Shown: positions 33,111-43,697 of the stretch, piece by piece
Layout of the letters: the number at the start of each line of letters is the position of its first letter
How positions within the stretch are numbered: position 1 is the first letter of the stretch
Made by a program: the position numbers and the translations under genes
The notes under the pieces: generated by a model
The model's database searches: none
What the model was told of the DNA's origin: nothing
The model's input: only the letters and a program-made list of their open reading frames with translations
Assembly (NCBI GenBank): GCA_038277395.1
Contig: CM076191.1
Span: 29,584,583-29,648,582, forward strand
DNA: 64,000 bases
Direction: 5' to 3'
Origin: Dryocosmus kuriphilus
Taxonomy: Eukaryota > Arthropoda > Insecta > Hymenoptera > Cynipidae

Positions 33111-34297
33111 CACTTTAATATTGTAAACTTTATTGGATAAATAAATCAGTATTTTCTACTCTTGTGCTCAGAGAACATGTTGTCTAATTGTCTCAAAACC
33201 TGACCCTGGCTAGGCTGAAGCGTCCGCTGGGACAATTCGGATAAAAGTAGCAAAAACAGACCGTTACAAGCCTTTGGAAAATGGCGGGTGCATTCGTTAA
33301 TTCGAATGGCATTCTGTTAAATTCGAACATGTCCTTACCGGGTACTGTAAATGCTGTAATTGCTCTTGATTTTGCTTCTAAAGGAATTTGTAAATATGCC
33401 ATTTTTAAATCAATTTTTGGAATAAACTTTGCTGCTCTAAGTGTGTCCAAAATTTCGGTCGTGAGTGGTATTGGATAAAGATATTTTTTAGTTACATTAT
33501 TGACTTTACAGAAATCTAGGCGAAATCTACCTGTATATTCTCCGTTTGGTTTCTTTATCATGACGATTGGATTTGACAATCTGAGTGAGAAACTCTTATT
33601 ATTCCCTGTTCTAACATTTTGTTCACTTCCTTAAATATTTCTTGTTTAATTTTTGGACTTACGTGATAATTGCGCTGTTTTATAGGGTCATATTCCTGAA
33701 CATCAATTTTGTGTTCGATTAAATGGGTTGCTGTGTGTTCCTTTCTTTGGTAAATTTTAATTTTCTCCTCTAGTAGTTTTTCCAGTTGGGCTTGCTGATT
33801 GTTATTCAATTCAACAGTACCCTCGAAAATTTCTGAACAATAATCCTTCTGTTTTTCAATTATTCCTGGTTGTTCTAAAACATTGTCTAATAAAATTGTC
33901 CTGTTTTTAAAACTAAATCATTGGTTTCTATTGTTCCTTTCTAATGATTCGCTCATTTTTTCCGTTTCTTTATCCTTTTTAAATTCAATCACCTTATTAT
34001 CCTTACTAAGGTTACTATCGCTTTCCTATTCCGATCCTTATTCTTGTTATTTTCAACTTTATCCAAATTATTATCCTTTTTGTGACCTTTCTTAAAATTA
34101 TGTTTTCTTAATCTAATTGAATCTCGGGTGTCTGGGTCGTCGCTGGCCTCTTGGGTACGAATACCTTCTAATGGTTGGAATTTGTTGCTTGTGGGGATTT
34201 GTCTTAAATTAGGGATATCCTCGTCAGGCTTTGTTACAGGAATCGGGTCATTCTTTACTTTTTGGGATGGGCGTGGATTAATCCCAGGTACGAAATT

Positions 34298-35608
34298 CGG
34301 TCAGCTGCCAGAGCTTGACCATCAGCCCAAAGTCGTCCCTACTCTGGCAACCGATTTACGGTATCCAAAGTTGGACCGACTAAGGTGTTTCTAAGCTGCC
34401 ATGGTCCACCGACGTTGGCAAACGACGTCGGCGGCGGGCAATAAGCCGACTGTCAGCCCAATTCTGGCCCAACTTTGGGCTGAGAATCGGATAAAATGTG
34501 GCAAATTAGTCGGTACGACCGTAAGAATGCGTTCGGTATGACTGTAGGTACAGCAGTCGGCTAGTCACAAGTCACCTTGATGCACTCGAGGGTCAATCAA
34601 ACCTCGGCCCGAGTATGGGCCGACCGTCGGATATACTCTGGTTTATTGTTTCAAAAAGATCGTGAAAGTACGGTCGGCCCAACTTTGCCCCACGGTTGGG
34701 CCGACACTCAGGCATACTGTGGTGAATTGATTTAAAATGATCACAATAGTATGGACGGGTTCCGCTAGATAGCTGGCGGTAAAAGTGAGCTCCAAGTGAA
34801 ATCATTCTTCGGGTCTATAAGCAGGAGATTGTCAGGCGGCTCTGCCAAGGAGGTAACGAGCTATTGTCTTGCGGACGGTGGAAAAAGACGTCGCGTCGGC
34901 TTGCTAGTTGGGCCGAACATTGATTCATTGATTCAAAGATGTAGAGATATAGTGTTAATCACTGGTCTTTTTATTTATAAAAATCATCCATTAGTTCTCA
35001 TGGTATGGAAAAAAAATATTTTTTTATACCGTGAGAACTCATGGATGATTTTTATAGATAAAAAGACCAGTGATTAACACTATATCTCTACATCTTTGAA
35101 TCTTTATTACCCTAGTCAATACCCAAAACATCTTATTTAATTGATTCATTAAGTTGGACCAATGTTTACTGTCGATGTTCCGCTAACTTTGGTAACCAGT
35201 GGTGTGCCAACTTCGGTTCCGCAGCTTGATGAACTTTCTTAACCATTGTCAGGACAACCGTGGAGAATAGATGGGCTTGCGTTATCATTGCAATAGTTGG
35301 GCGGATCACTGGTTCCCAACGGCGGCCCAACCTTTCGTTGACAAGGATGGCCCGACGCTTCTTGCCAATGTTGATCAACCTTTGAAAATGTAGGTTAGCA
35401 CCACCTTGTTGCCCAAGGTGTGGCTTGCTTTATTTTCATAGATGGCCCATCTTTGGGACCAAATGTCGAGCCAGCGTTGAGAAGCCAAAGGCGGTTGACC
35501 GTTATCATTTAGCTGATTGGCCGGACCAGTGGCGCACAAAGTTGGACCGACCGTCGGACAGTTGGCTCGATCGTGGACTGACGGTCAATTCGCTCCTGGC
35601 TCCTACCG
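34298..35608. mobile_element. DNA element with imperfect CGGT inverted repeats, nested hairpin
   Basis: Left CGGTCAGCTGCCAGAGC and right complement CGGTAGGAGCCAGGAGC are imperfect inverted repeats of about 33 bp, also sharing TTGACC(A/G)TCAG. AATT flanks both ends (34294-34297, 35609-35612). The interior is full of 'ttgggccgacc/ggtcggccc' words in both orientations and has no ORF. It separates the Gypsy protease from the pre-RT region. Confidence 0.65.
34930..35139. mobile_element. Hairpin MITE nested in the CGGT element
   Basis: Arms of 76 bp (34930-35005 and about 35026-35101) are near perfect inverted copies with three mismatches, starting GATTCAAAGATGTAGAG. An 11-bp attgattcatt lies on both sides (34919-34929, 35140-35150), consistent with a target duplication. 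The right side has 38 bp beyond the arm. Confidence 0.75.
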
Positions 35609-35668
35609 AATTTAATTTTTGGACAAACCTGAAAAGTATATTTTTAACTTTACTTTTTCCGCCGTTAG

Positions 35669-35983
35669 TCACCAATATCCCACGCGAATCTGGTTTGAAA
35701 ATGTTGAATTTTGCTTTTGAATTTTTTCTCTAAATTCCTTTCCTACATAGGAATGAGAGGCGCCTGTGTCTACTAAATTTCTGTATAGGTTGTTTTCGAA
35801 CTTAATCATTAGGTGAAAACGTGTTTCTGACGTTTCATCTTTATCCGGACTTAAGGTTTCTGGCGTTTCGGTAATAAGGTCTGAACTATTTTGCCCTAAT
35901 ACCCGCCCTGATAGATTCCCTGATTGTACAGATAATATGGGTATTCTCTTTTGAAATGACTTGGCATTTTGTAATAAAAGCAA
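35669..35983 (-). pseudogene. Gypsy aspartic protease
   Basis: The retropepsin active site LVDTGASHSYVG is intact in a 104-codon frame, preceded by a linker rich in Ser and Glu (TETPETLSPDKDE). The C-terminal half of the protease is displaced by the inserted element at 35608. Confidence 0.88.
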
Positions 35984-38110
35984 TTAGTATCGCTTGTGTT
36001 TTCGCTATTACCCGCGTTTTTCGAATTAAAATTTTTTCCTAAATTATTGCCCTGCTTACTTTTTTTATTCGTGTTTCTCGAATTCCGGTTTTTATTTCCA
36101 TCAGTTGATTTTTGGGAATTTTGTACCTGCTGTTTTTTATTTTCCCTCGACGCGATTTCCATTTTTTCCTGTGGGAATTCAATCACTGTTTCGACCTGTT
36201 TTTGGCTTAAAACGAATGCTGCCTGGTTAAATTGTGGCAATATTTGATTATAAGGATTGAAATTAAATCATGGATTATTCATTGGGAATCGTGGTTGAAA
36301 TCCAAGTGGGAATTTTAGTCGGAAATGGGTCTTTGTTTTTGCTCGAACTGTGATACGGCAAAAAAGGAAATCCGATGGGTGAAAATGGATAATAACTTTT
36401 GAATAGCCTTTTGCCCTGATAGTTATAGTTCTTGTTACCATTTTCCTTATTATTTGGCCCGTTATTGTTTTCCCTTTTTTCATCTCTATTGGAATCCATC
36501 TCATTTTTATCGCCGTTTCTCTTCTGCTCGTTTTTATCCTCTACTTTTTTACTTTTCCCAAGTCCTCCAATTCTTCAAATGTCCCCAAATCATTTCTTTT
36601 TATCTACATTTTGTACTCTATGCGGAGATTTTCATATGTACGGCGCAATTCCCATTCGCGAGATTTTCTAGGGTATAATTCTGTGAACAACTTTTTAATT
36701 TTCGTTAAGTACGAGTGTATGTCCTGCGTTCTTTTTTGGTTGCAAAATTGTATTTCTTGCCTGACCTCTTCTCAGAATTTCTCGCCTATATACGCGCTTT
36801 TGACATCCTTGAAGAAATCTTGTAAGATCCCTTCAAAAATTCTTAAGAATTGCGCACCAATCGCGAGCGTCTTCGATCAGTATGGCATCTATGTTTCCAA
36901 CGACATCGCGATCATCTATTCTGTACCCCCTTTTGAAACATTTCAGGTGTTCCAGGAAACTGGCCGGACTATCCTCTTTATTATTTTTAAATTTAATTGG
37001 CCAGTTGGTCATGATCTGGAATGGCGTTTGTATCATTCCAAATGGAAAATATGTAGTCTGAATCATTTCATTATTTCTATTTTTGGGTTCGATTTCGCTT
37101 ACTGCATTATTTCTATACCTACACGACTGTCTGTTTGACCTTTCCCTTGTTGTCAGAGATCTTCGGGATCTGTTTCTGTTTATATTTAAACTTTCTCCTA
37201 GTGCGTCACGTGAGTCCGATTCTTGCAATCTACTATTGTTTTCCCTTTGCTTTCTACTTTCGATGGTTTTGTTTTTGGAATTACTGTTGTTTCTCTGTGC
37301 TGTTTCCTCAAGATTAAATTGCATAGAATGCCTATCCCCCAGTCCCTTTTTTGTTTCCCCTAATTTCGCATTCTGATCCTCTCCTGTTTGACGGTCTATT
37401 CTCAAACGAGCTGTGGGCTCTAGGGTTTAGATTTCGTTTTAGAATTTTTAATTTTTTGCTTTTTCTCTGAAATATCTTCCCCTTTGTTTGTTCATAAACT
37501 CATTGTATTCCGCGTTATCCAAGAGTTAGTCAGTTTCTAATACAAATTGAGTATTATTCTCCAAAAATGAATCTACTTCGAAAGTCCTGTCGTTAATCGT
37601 TTTCAAAACATTATAATTATCTATTGAACTGTTTTTTTGTCTGCGTAATTTTGTAGTCGGTAAATCTGTACAGTCCCAAACTAGTGATTCGTACGGATTG
37701 TCTATAGTCAATGTCTGTGTATTGTGAGTATTTTTAGTTTTTGTTACGTTTCATATTTGAGAAACTTCCCTGTTTCTTATAATGAAACTCCTACCTCGTC
37801 CTATAGATCGGTTCATTGCTTTTGGGATAGTCTTGGTCTTATTTTGCGATAACATTTTCTTATTTTTAGTTTGTAGCGTACTTACCAAGTTTCGCCGGTT
37901 TTTTTCTATAATTGGCTGTGCTGCTGTACATTCAAAATCCAAACTATCTTGTTCAGATTCGATACTTATCTGGTTATCCATTTTTGCTTTTATTATTTTT
38001 ATTTTTCCTAACCTTAATTTCATTAAATTTAATTTTAATTTCTGTTCAGGCTTAGTTAATTGCCCGCCTTGTAGTGCTTGTGGTTGCTTGAGCTTGACAG
38101 CCACAGGCAC
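35896..38110 (-). pseudogene. Gypsy gag fragments
   Basis: 38110-37751 and 37711-37526 are basic N-terminal pieces. 37405-36833 contains the capsid stretch NWPIKFKNNKEDSPASFLEH, matching the Retrotrans_gag domain. 36240-35896 is Asn/Lys rich and ends in a knuckle reading CFYYKMPSHFKREYP, where the family has C-x2-C-x4-H-x4-C: the second and fourth Cys are Tyr. Stops and shifts between the pieces make it inactive. Confidence 0.85.
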
Positions 38111-38900
38111 TATACTCTAATATGCGTGTATTCATATATTTTGTGAACACCCTAAACCTATTTTATTCCCGGCTCTGGGATGTCACTATACCGAGTAAGT
38201 GTCCCTTATACTTGGACAACCTGCATAATTTTTTCTACGATGGTTTCTCAAATAATATTTTAAATTAAAATCTCACTTGTGAGAGTAATTATCTCGAGTT
38301 CGAAAATATGTTTATTTTCATTCCCTGACCCTTTGTTTGGAAAGTACCGCGCGTGACCTTCGAGACCTCGGTGCTCGGTACTTTTTCGGACTCCTCGAAC
38401 TCCCTTTCGGTTTCAGAATTCTCTCTAGTTTCCACTTTTCTCATTTACGTTTTCACTTCCTTTTTGGTTTTTTCCCACATTTCACATTCAATCACATTTC
38501 AAATTATAATGCACTTCAAATATTGGAAATATAGCATGGTACAATATAAGAGATCATACAATATCAAAATCAAATCATGGCACATATGAAAATAATCACA
38601 TCAATTCTATAGTAAATCAAAATCATAAATATGGCGCAATGCGAAAACCCTCAAATATCACACTCTTAATAAATGGCAAATAATACATTAAAAATAATGC
38701 ACACAATAAAAAATCAATTATTATACCCATGCTGGTTCAAAATAAAGGCGGATAGGCAGAAGATACGTGACATGTGTAAATGATCAAAAGGTAAATTTGG
38801 AGTCCTGGAGTGAGAGTAAATTTGGAGTGGATTGCGTCCCTTCTCTCGGCTGTTTGAAAAAAAAGCAAATCTTTGTGGATCTTTTACGTGGGCGCCAGGT
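38111..38900 (-). other. Gypsy 5' untranslated region with primer site
   Basis: Between gag and the candidate LTR. TGGCGCCCACGT on the minus strand (38899-38888) is a typical Ty3/Gypsy primer-binding start. The remainder is AT-rich, with short CA/AT words and no ORF. Confidence 0.65.
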
Positions 38901-39384
38901 TTAGCGAGAATCGTTAGCCAAGGAGGGAAATGGGAGGTGGAAGCCGAGATCAGGGTGGAAGCCGAGATCAGGGTGGAAGCCGAGATCAGGGTATCAGGAC
39001 AATCACGATTGACAAACTTGTGATAAAATATTTAATAAACTTACGAGAAAAATTTGCAGTGCGACACAGACGTCGTGAAAAAATGTCGAAATAGCGTCGA
39101 GATAAGGTAGTGAATGGCTAGCCAGCAACAACACTTTTGGCTATCAAGTACAAGTATCGATGGCGAGAGTAAAGTTCAGATCAATGGGTAGCAACTACGA
39201 AAGATTTACCACAATCCAGATTCAACCAGGCACAGAGAAAACTACCAGACGGCTCAAGAGCCAACGACAGAGTGTCCAGGTGGGTGTTAGCTCAGCAGCC
39301 GACTGTCCGGTCGGGACCCGTCGTAGGTTTCCGACCGTGCTCGACTGTGGACCCCGCGAACCGCTCGGTAACGTCCGCGTTACA
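38901..39384 (-). repeat. Candidate Gypsy 5' LTR
   Basis: Lies directly upstream (minus strand) of the primer site, starting TGTAACGCGGACG at 39384. It contains three 19-bp units 'gtggaagccgagatcaggg' at 38938-38993. The partner LTR was not identified, so the right border is tentative. Confidence 0.5.
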
Positions 39385-40711
39385 AACCATTATAATACCT
39401 GGCTTACTGATACTGCTTAGTAACTAGAAGTATGCCGTAATTTTTTTGTTTTCGAAACTTTATTTGTTTTTATCCGTCTAACGATTAGAAGGCTTGCTTC
39501 AGCGACACATACCACTAGCTATAACCAGAATTTGGTTTTCGTTATTATTTGCTGCATCTGTAGACTTATTAATTCATTGTGTTATTTTGTTCATTCATCT
39601 AAAGTTATTTCCTGCCCCTGAAGTTTAGATGAAAGCTAGCGTTACAGATTTAACTAGTTCGTTTAGATGTTTTCTTTCTTCATCTTGTAAATATCTGTTT
39701 GTTTTTCTTCTTCTATTCATATCGATTGATTTTTGTGTTGTTCAATACTCTTAGATTAAGTTTGTGTCTTAGATTGTTGTGTGTTTTTAATTTGTAGTTT
39801 TTTTAACGACAAAGTCATGGATTCTATTAACATTGTTAATAGAGAACTATTCGATGTTTTATTAAATTCGAGTTCTAAGATTGCAGAAGTTTTATTCAAT
39901 CATTTAAAGGAAAAGAATTCCCTTTCTTCGAATTTGGAAGGATTAGTTCGAAAGAGACTTACTCAATATTTTTACCATCTTTCAATAAAAGGTTGAGATC
40001 TTCTTGTTGTAATAAGGATAATTTTATTCAGAAAAATACGTCCTGGTTGGAAAGTATATTTTCAGTTTCTGAATCATCCACCTCGCAACCCCGAAAAACA
40101 AAGAGTTTTGAAGAATTTTCAGAAAAAAAGTGAAAAGAAGAAGGGCTGAGTCAATGAAACAGCACGTGACGAAAAACGATGTTGACATACTGCTAAAAAT
40201 GCAAACTTTGAACCAGAAGACTGCAAATTAAATCCTCACGGAAGGTGTTTTAAACATGTCGAATGCGAAAAAATAGATTTAGGCCACATGGAAGCAGAGA
40301 CATTACAAGAAGAAATACCGTTCTCTGATGACGAAACACTAGCACTTTTCACTTATCTAAAGCTGAGTAAAAAAAATATGAATTGCTTAGAAAACGTTTG
40401 AAGGAGAAAAATTGTAATATTCTCCCACTATATAGAACAATTGCAAATGCCAAAGAGCAATCCTATTCGCCGAATTCGGCTATAGATATTACCGAAACAG
40501 GGGCTACTATATACATCTTCAAGAACTACTTGATTATACCGCTGGGCCAGTATTGCAAATTAATAATGTTGTACCTCCTAAACAATGTAACGTTGCACAT
40601 GGTACACGTCACATGGCTTCCCCCTTTCCACCCCGAAGACTGACTTGAGAGGTAGCGGTGAGGCAGTAAGGTGATGAGTGGCAATGAGTTGACTGTATAT
40701 AACTCATCACA

Positions 40712-40790
40712 GACTCCGTGGTTGGCGCAGTGGATAGCGCATCGGGCTTTCGAGCTGGCTGCCAAGATTTCGATTCCCCGGGTCGGAGAC
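40712..40790 (+). repeat. tRNA-derived sequence (SINE head) inside Transib gene
   Basis: An A-box-like TTGGCGCAGTGGATAGCGC and a B-box-like TTTCGATTCCCC are spaced as in a tRNA, and GACTCCG at the start nearly pairs with CGGAGAC at the end. The anticodon arm is poor, so it is not a working tRNA. Confidence 0.6.
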
Positions 40791-41238
40791 AATTTTTACT
40801 GACGCACACTCGCTACACCTCCAACACTCGCCAGTCACTCTACCCCTTCCCTTCCACAGTATAGCACATATGAAAAATTTAAAAATGAAAGAGAAATACG
40901 GTTATAGCGGTCTGGCTTAGATCCATATCAACACAAATCTGAAAATGCAATGAGTTTAATCTCAAGTCTTTTTAAGATTTCGATGGTACCTCTACCTATC
41001 ATAACTGCAGATGATGGAACAACAATCTGGCAAAATCCACGACCTTCTTCAAACTCTTGTCTGCGTATTTTATTTGATTACGAGCAAGAGACAAAGGACA
41101 ACATTTTTAACTGAAGTAGGAAACATCAAAAGATAAATTAAGCGCCTGAAGCCGGGAAAAATCAATCTAAATGGAATTACTTAATCTATCGAGCATGAAC
41201 TTATTTGTACCATGCTTAATGGTAAAGTGTGCTAAGAC

Positions 41239-41511
41239 GTGACTCAAACGTCTTCTTCCTCCAATTGCACTATTTGCGGAGCAAAGCCTTCTAAAATGAA
41301 CCGTTTAGAAATAATACGGGCTAAGGAAAAAAACGTGGATGTATTTCATTTGGATTACAGACGCTTCATGGAATGCATTCTGCATATTCCTTATCGCTTA
41401 ATCTTTCAAGAATGGGCGTGTAAAATGAAGGAGCAGAAAGAAATCTATGACATACGAAAGCGTTCGATTCAAAATGAACTACAAAAGCAAATTGGAATAA
41501 TCGTAGACTGA
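41239..41511 (+). pseudogene. Transib zinc-binding and pre-catalytic segment
   Basis: 90 codons. SSNCTICGAKPSKMN holds the C-x2-C pair equivalent to the RAG1/Transib zinc-binding insert. FMECILHIPYRLIFQEW is a signature stretch, then QNELQKQIGIIVD. The frame stops at 41509 and continues shifted as SVSEITGVDVQVYNF. Confidence 0.82.
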
Positions 41512-41618
41512 TAAAACATGGATCTGTTAGTGAGATTACCGGTGTTGATGTGCAAGTATATAATTTTGCAAGTTTTGGCATCCAGTAAACCTATTAACAC
41601 TGAACGCTTCTAAATTTT

Positions 41619-41864
41619 ATGACTGATACTACAGAGCTTTACGTTACAGTTGGTACTTCAATCGGTCAATTATCGGAGGATGCACAAGAAGCAAGAAACA
41701 AAGATTTGAAGAGGTACAGGAAAAGCAATACCAGAAAGTCATCTCCAACTTTCATAAACGAGGACATGCTGCATTTTTTGTTAGTTTCTGCTGATTTATT
41801 TTTGGGAAGTTTGAGGTGGGAATTCCCAAAAATTGAAAGGCCTTTATTTCTAGAAGCCCAATAA
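41619..41864 (+). pseudogene. Transib transposase C-terminal catalytic segment
   Basis: 81 codons. It reads TTELYVTV, then GQLSEDAQEARNKDLKRY with the presumed catalytic Glu, and NEDMLHFLLVSADLFLGSL, which parallels RAG1's region after E962. About 60 residues expected between TELYV and the Glu motif ('LYPWYYMPTTVHKIL...' type in relatives) are missing, an internal deletion. Confidence 0.85.
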
Positions 41865-41959
41865 GCACTCCTGATTGATTGCTAAAAAATAGCAATGAAA
41901 ACTTATTCAAAATTTGAGACACAAATATTGTAAAACTGCAAAATATAACTGCAGAAGAC

Positions 41960-42530
41960 ATCATCAACATACTAGCAGTTCGCTCTGCTCAAAAAACGAA
42001 GCTTAGCTGTTGAAAAATTGTCAAACAAATCAATTGTTTAATGAATTTGTTTAAACAATATACAGTTATTGTGCAACTTCGAATCATCATAGTAACAGAC
42101 TATCCCTGAGATGTTTGCAATTGATTCTGCTGAAAAAAAAAAACAAAATTCCGATATTGAAAAATACTCAAATAATTAATTTGTTAACTAAATTTCTTTA
42201 AACAATAAACAATTGATGTTGAGTGTGAAGTAAAACAGTGAAATGCATGGGCAACATTCTAATTATTGATTCTGCTGAAACAACGAAGCTTATCTACTCA
42301 AAAATGGCCAAACAATGTATTTGTTTACTAAATTTGCTTAAACAATACACGATTGTTGTTGTAGTGCAAACTATTACAGCAGAAGGTCATGGGTAAAATA
42401 TTTATAGCCAATTCTGCTGAAATAGCTAAATCTATCTAGTTAAAAATACCTTAATTTCGTATTTGTTTATTAAATTGTTATACACAATTAGGAATTGATG
42501 TTTAACGTCCTATAATTTTGAGTTAAGATT
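41960..42530. repeat. Right subterminal array of the Transib element
   Basis: Units with 'ttgattctgctgaaa' at about 42117, 42265 and 42405, and 'aaatttgctta/tttaaacaata' words, form the reverse of 26460-26965. Beyond 42440 the sequence has no counterpart on the left. Confidence 0.75.
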
Positions 42531-42891
42531 ATTTTATTTTCATTTTCTCCTGAAAATATTGGTTTACTGCATTTAAATGTGTCAAGTAAAGAAGATATAA
42601 CTTTTGTTCACTAATTTGTTCATAAAAATTTTAATTTTCATCTTATCACATTACTACTGCTGGATATTATTTTTAGTAAGTTTTTTCCTCCACGTGAACC
42701 ATTTTCTGCAAAATAAAATTTTTTTTTTTTGCTAAATGGCCTCTTGAAAGGTAAAAAAAAATTTGTTTCATTTTGTGTATTTAATAAAAAAATTTTCAGA
42801 AAATTTTTAAAAAATGTCCTTCATTGTTACGATGCGAAATTTAATACACTTTAATGTTTTTTTAAAGTCCACATAGGATGAGTAGTTTCAG

Positions 42892-43156
42892 TGGCGGATC
42901 CACGGGGGACATGGGACCTCCCCCACCCCCCCATCGCAAGAGCGCAATAACTTATAGATTATATCAGTACTGTGAAAAATCGTGAGTGAGAAAAATTGAA
43001 GTTTTTATGCAAGTCTTTTTATCATTGAAGGATTACTTTTTTAACTATTTTTTTAAACCGTACATCGAATACTATTTCGAATAACATCATCTTTAGATTT
43101 TGGGTAAAAGTTGACCCCCCCCCCCCCCCCAGAGAGTTGCTCCTGGCCCGCCCGTT
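42892..43156. mobile_element. hAT-like MITE
   Basis: Starts CAGTGGCGGATCCACGGGGG and ends with GCTCCTGGCCCGCCCGTTG, an imperfect inverse. The flanks read agtagttt (left) and tgtagttt (right), nearly an 8-bp duplication. CAGTGGCGGATCC is a common hAT-type terminus. It contains a C-run (43117-43131) and no ORF. Confidence 0.6.
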
Positions 43157-43697
43157 GTAGTTTAGTCTGAAAATTGATTTGTCCACAGACGCTTTTCTTG
43201 GCCTACTGTGCAGGGTCTTAAAAGTGAAAGGTTCTAGACATATGCCCTTATACGTTTAATTAAAAAGTCAATCATTTGAATTAACAATTTCAAGTATAAA
43301 AGGCGAAATTCTATCATATTTGTATGGCCTCAAAACTGAGTCTTTCAAAATTTTACAATTTTAAATTCAGCGTAGTTCAAAGTTATTTAATTGGATAATT
43401 TCAGACGGGAACTGTCAAAATTGTACAATTTTAATTTGAAGGTGTTTGAAATAATCATTTTAAATAAAATAATTTCCAAGTCGAAAGATATACGAACAAT
43501 TTAAAATTAAAAATTAAAAAATTGTACAATTTGAAATTTTAAAAGGCTGTCAGTGGTATAGGTCCATAAAATCTAAAAAGAAAGAAAAGAAACAGTAGCA
43601 ACTAAAAAGATAAAAAAAACAAATAAATGAAACAGGTAATAGCTACCCTAAAGGATAAAGACTAAAGTCTCATTTAAAAAATCTTTTTCCTTGTTAG

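Larger units (their letters stand above)
31888..33268 (+). mobile_element. Solo LTR inserted in Gypsy RT
   Basis: It starts TGTGACGAGTG and ends CCGTTACA, flanked by AGCC at 31884-31887 and 33269-33272, a 4-bp duplication. AATAAA at 33138-33144 and a GT-rich stretch after it fit an LTR polyadenylation region in the plus direction. GC-rich, unlike the host element, so it is a different retrotransposon family. The internal region was lost by recombination between two LTRs. Confidence 0.85.
31000..33809 (-). pseudogene. Gypsy RT and RNase H, split by a solo LTR
   Basis: 33558-33809 is the pre-RT linker (YDPIKQRNYHVSPKIKQEI). 33193-33579 gives the RT start MSNPIVMIKKPNGEYTGRFR, PKIDLKMAYLQIPL with the first catalytic Asp, and MPFELTNAPAIFQRL. 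After the solo LTR the frame resumes at 31880 (MDKIITPDLKP), a site with 'LDDIII' near 31830 where the second Asp box is LDD, then 31536-31727 with VDEDKIQPILNFPKPKNVKQ and GMANWYRKFIPHFSEI. RNase H remnants follow to about 31000. Confidence 0.87.
27040..39385 (-). mobile_element. Degraded Ty3/Gypsy LTR retrotransposon
   Basis: Minus-strand order: candidate 5' LTR (39384 to about 38901, starting TGTAACGCGG), primer site TGGCGCCCACGT (38899-38888), gag (38110-35900), protease (35983 region), RT (33809-31536), RNase H, integrase (30827-28429) and a third ORF (27740-27110). It is interrupted by elements at 34298-35608, 31888-33268 and 29171-30552. I could not match a 3' LTR; only TTTAGCGAGGATCGCTAG at 27042 resembles the LTR end at 38902. 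Confidence 0.85.
39817..41862 (+). pseudogene. Transib transposase, RAG1-like, multiply broken
   Basis: Colinear pieces in shifting frames: N-terminal MDSINIVNRELFDVLL (39817); SFEEFSEKK then RRRAESMKQHV (about 40107-40170); DDETLALFTYLKLSKK (40338); ILPLYRTIANAKEQSYSPNS (40420); KISMVPLPIITADDGTTIWQ (40975); CTICGAKPSKMN zinc pair (41267); ECILHIPYRLIFQEW (41373); and the C-terminal GQLSEDAQEARNKDLKRY (41658) then NEDMLHFLLVSADLFLGSLR. The order and motifs match Transib. The Glu in SED aligns with RAG1's third catalytic acid (SEGNESGNK). Many stops and a tRNA-like insertion interrupt it. Confidence 0.82.
26446..42530 (+). mobile_element. Transib (RAG1-like) DNA transposon split by a Gypsy element
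   Basis: Inverted subterminal blocks at 26446-26960 and about 41960-42440 match in reverse, including 'cagcagaatcaa' units. Between them lie a broken Transib transposase (39817-41860) and a 12-kb Ty3/Gypsy insertion. The left block ends at the MITE border, so the left terminus is lost. I could not locate the usual CAC-type Transib terminus on the right. Transib elements are the accepted relatives of the RAG1 recombinase. Confidence 0.72.

Noticed and set aside
32126..33140. Several overlapping ORFs on both strands
   Set aside because: They are frames of the minisatellite and CA-rich tract within the solo LTR and match no protein pattern.
40712..40790. Functional tRNA gene
   Set aside because: The anticodon arm does not fold properly and the sequence sits inside transposase coding sequence.
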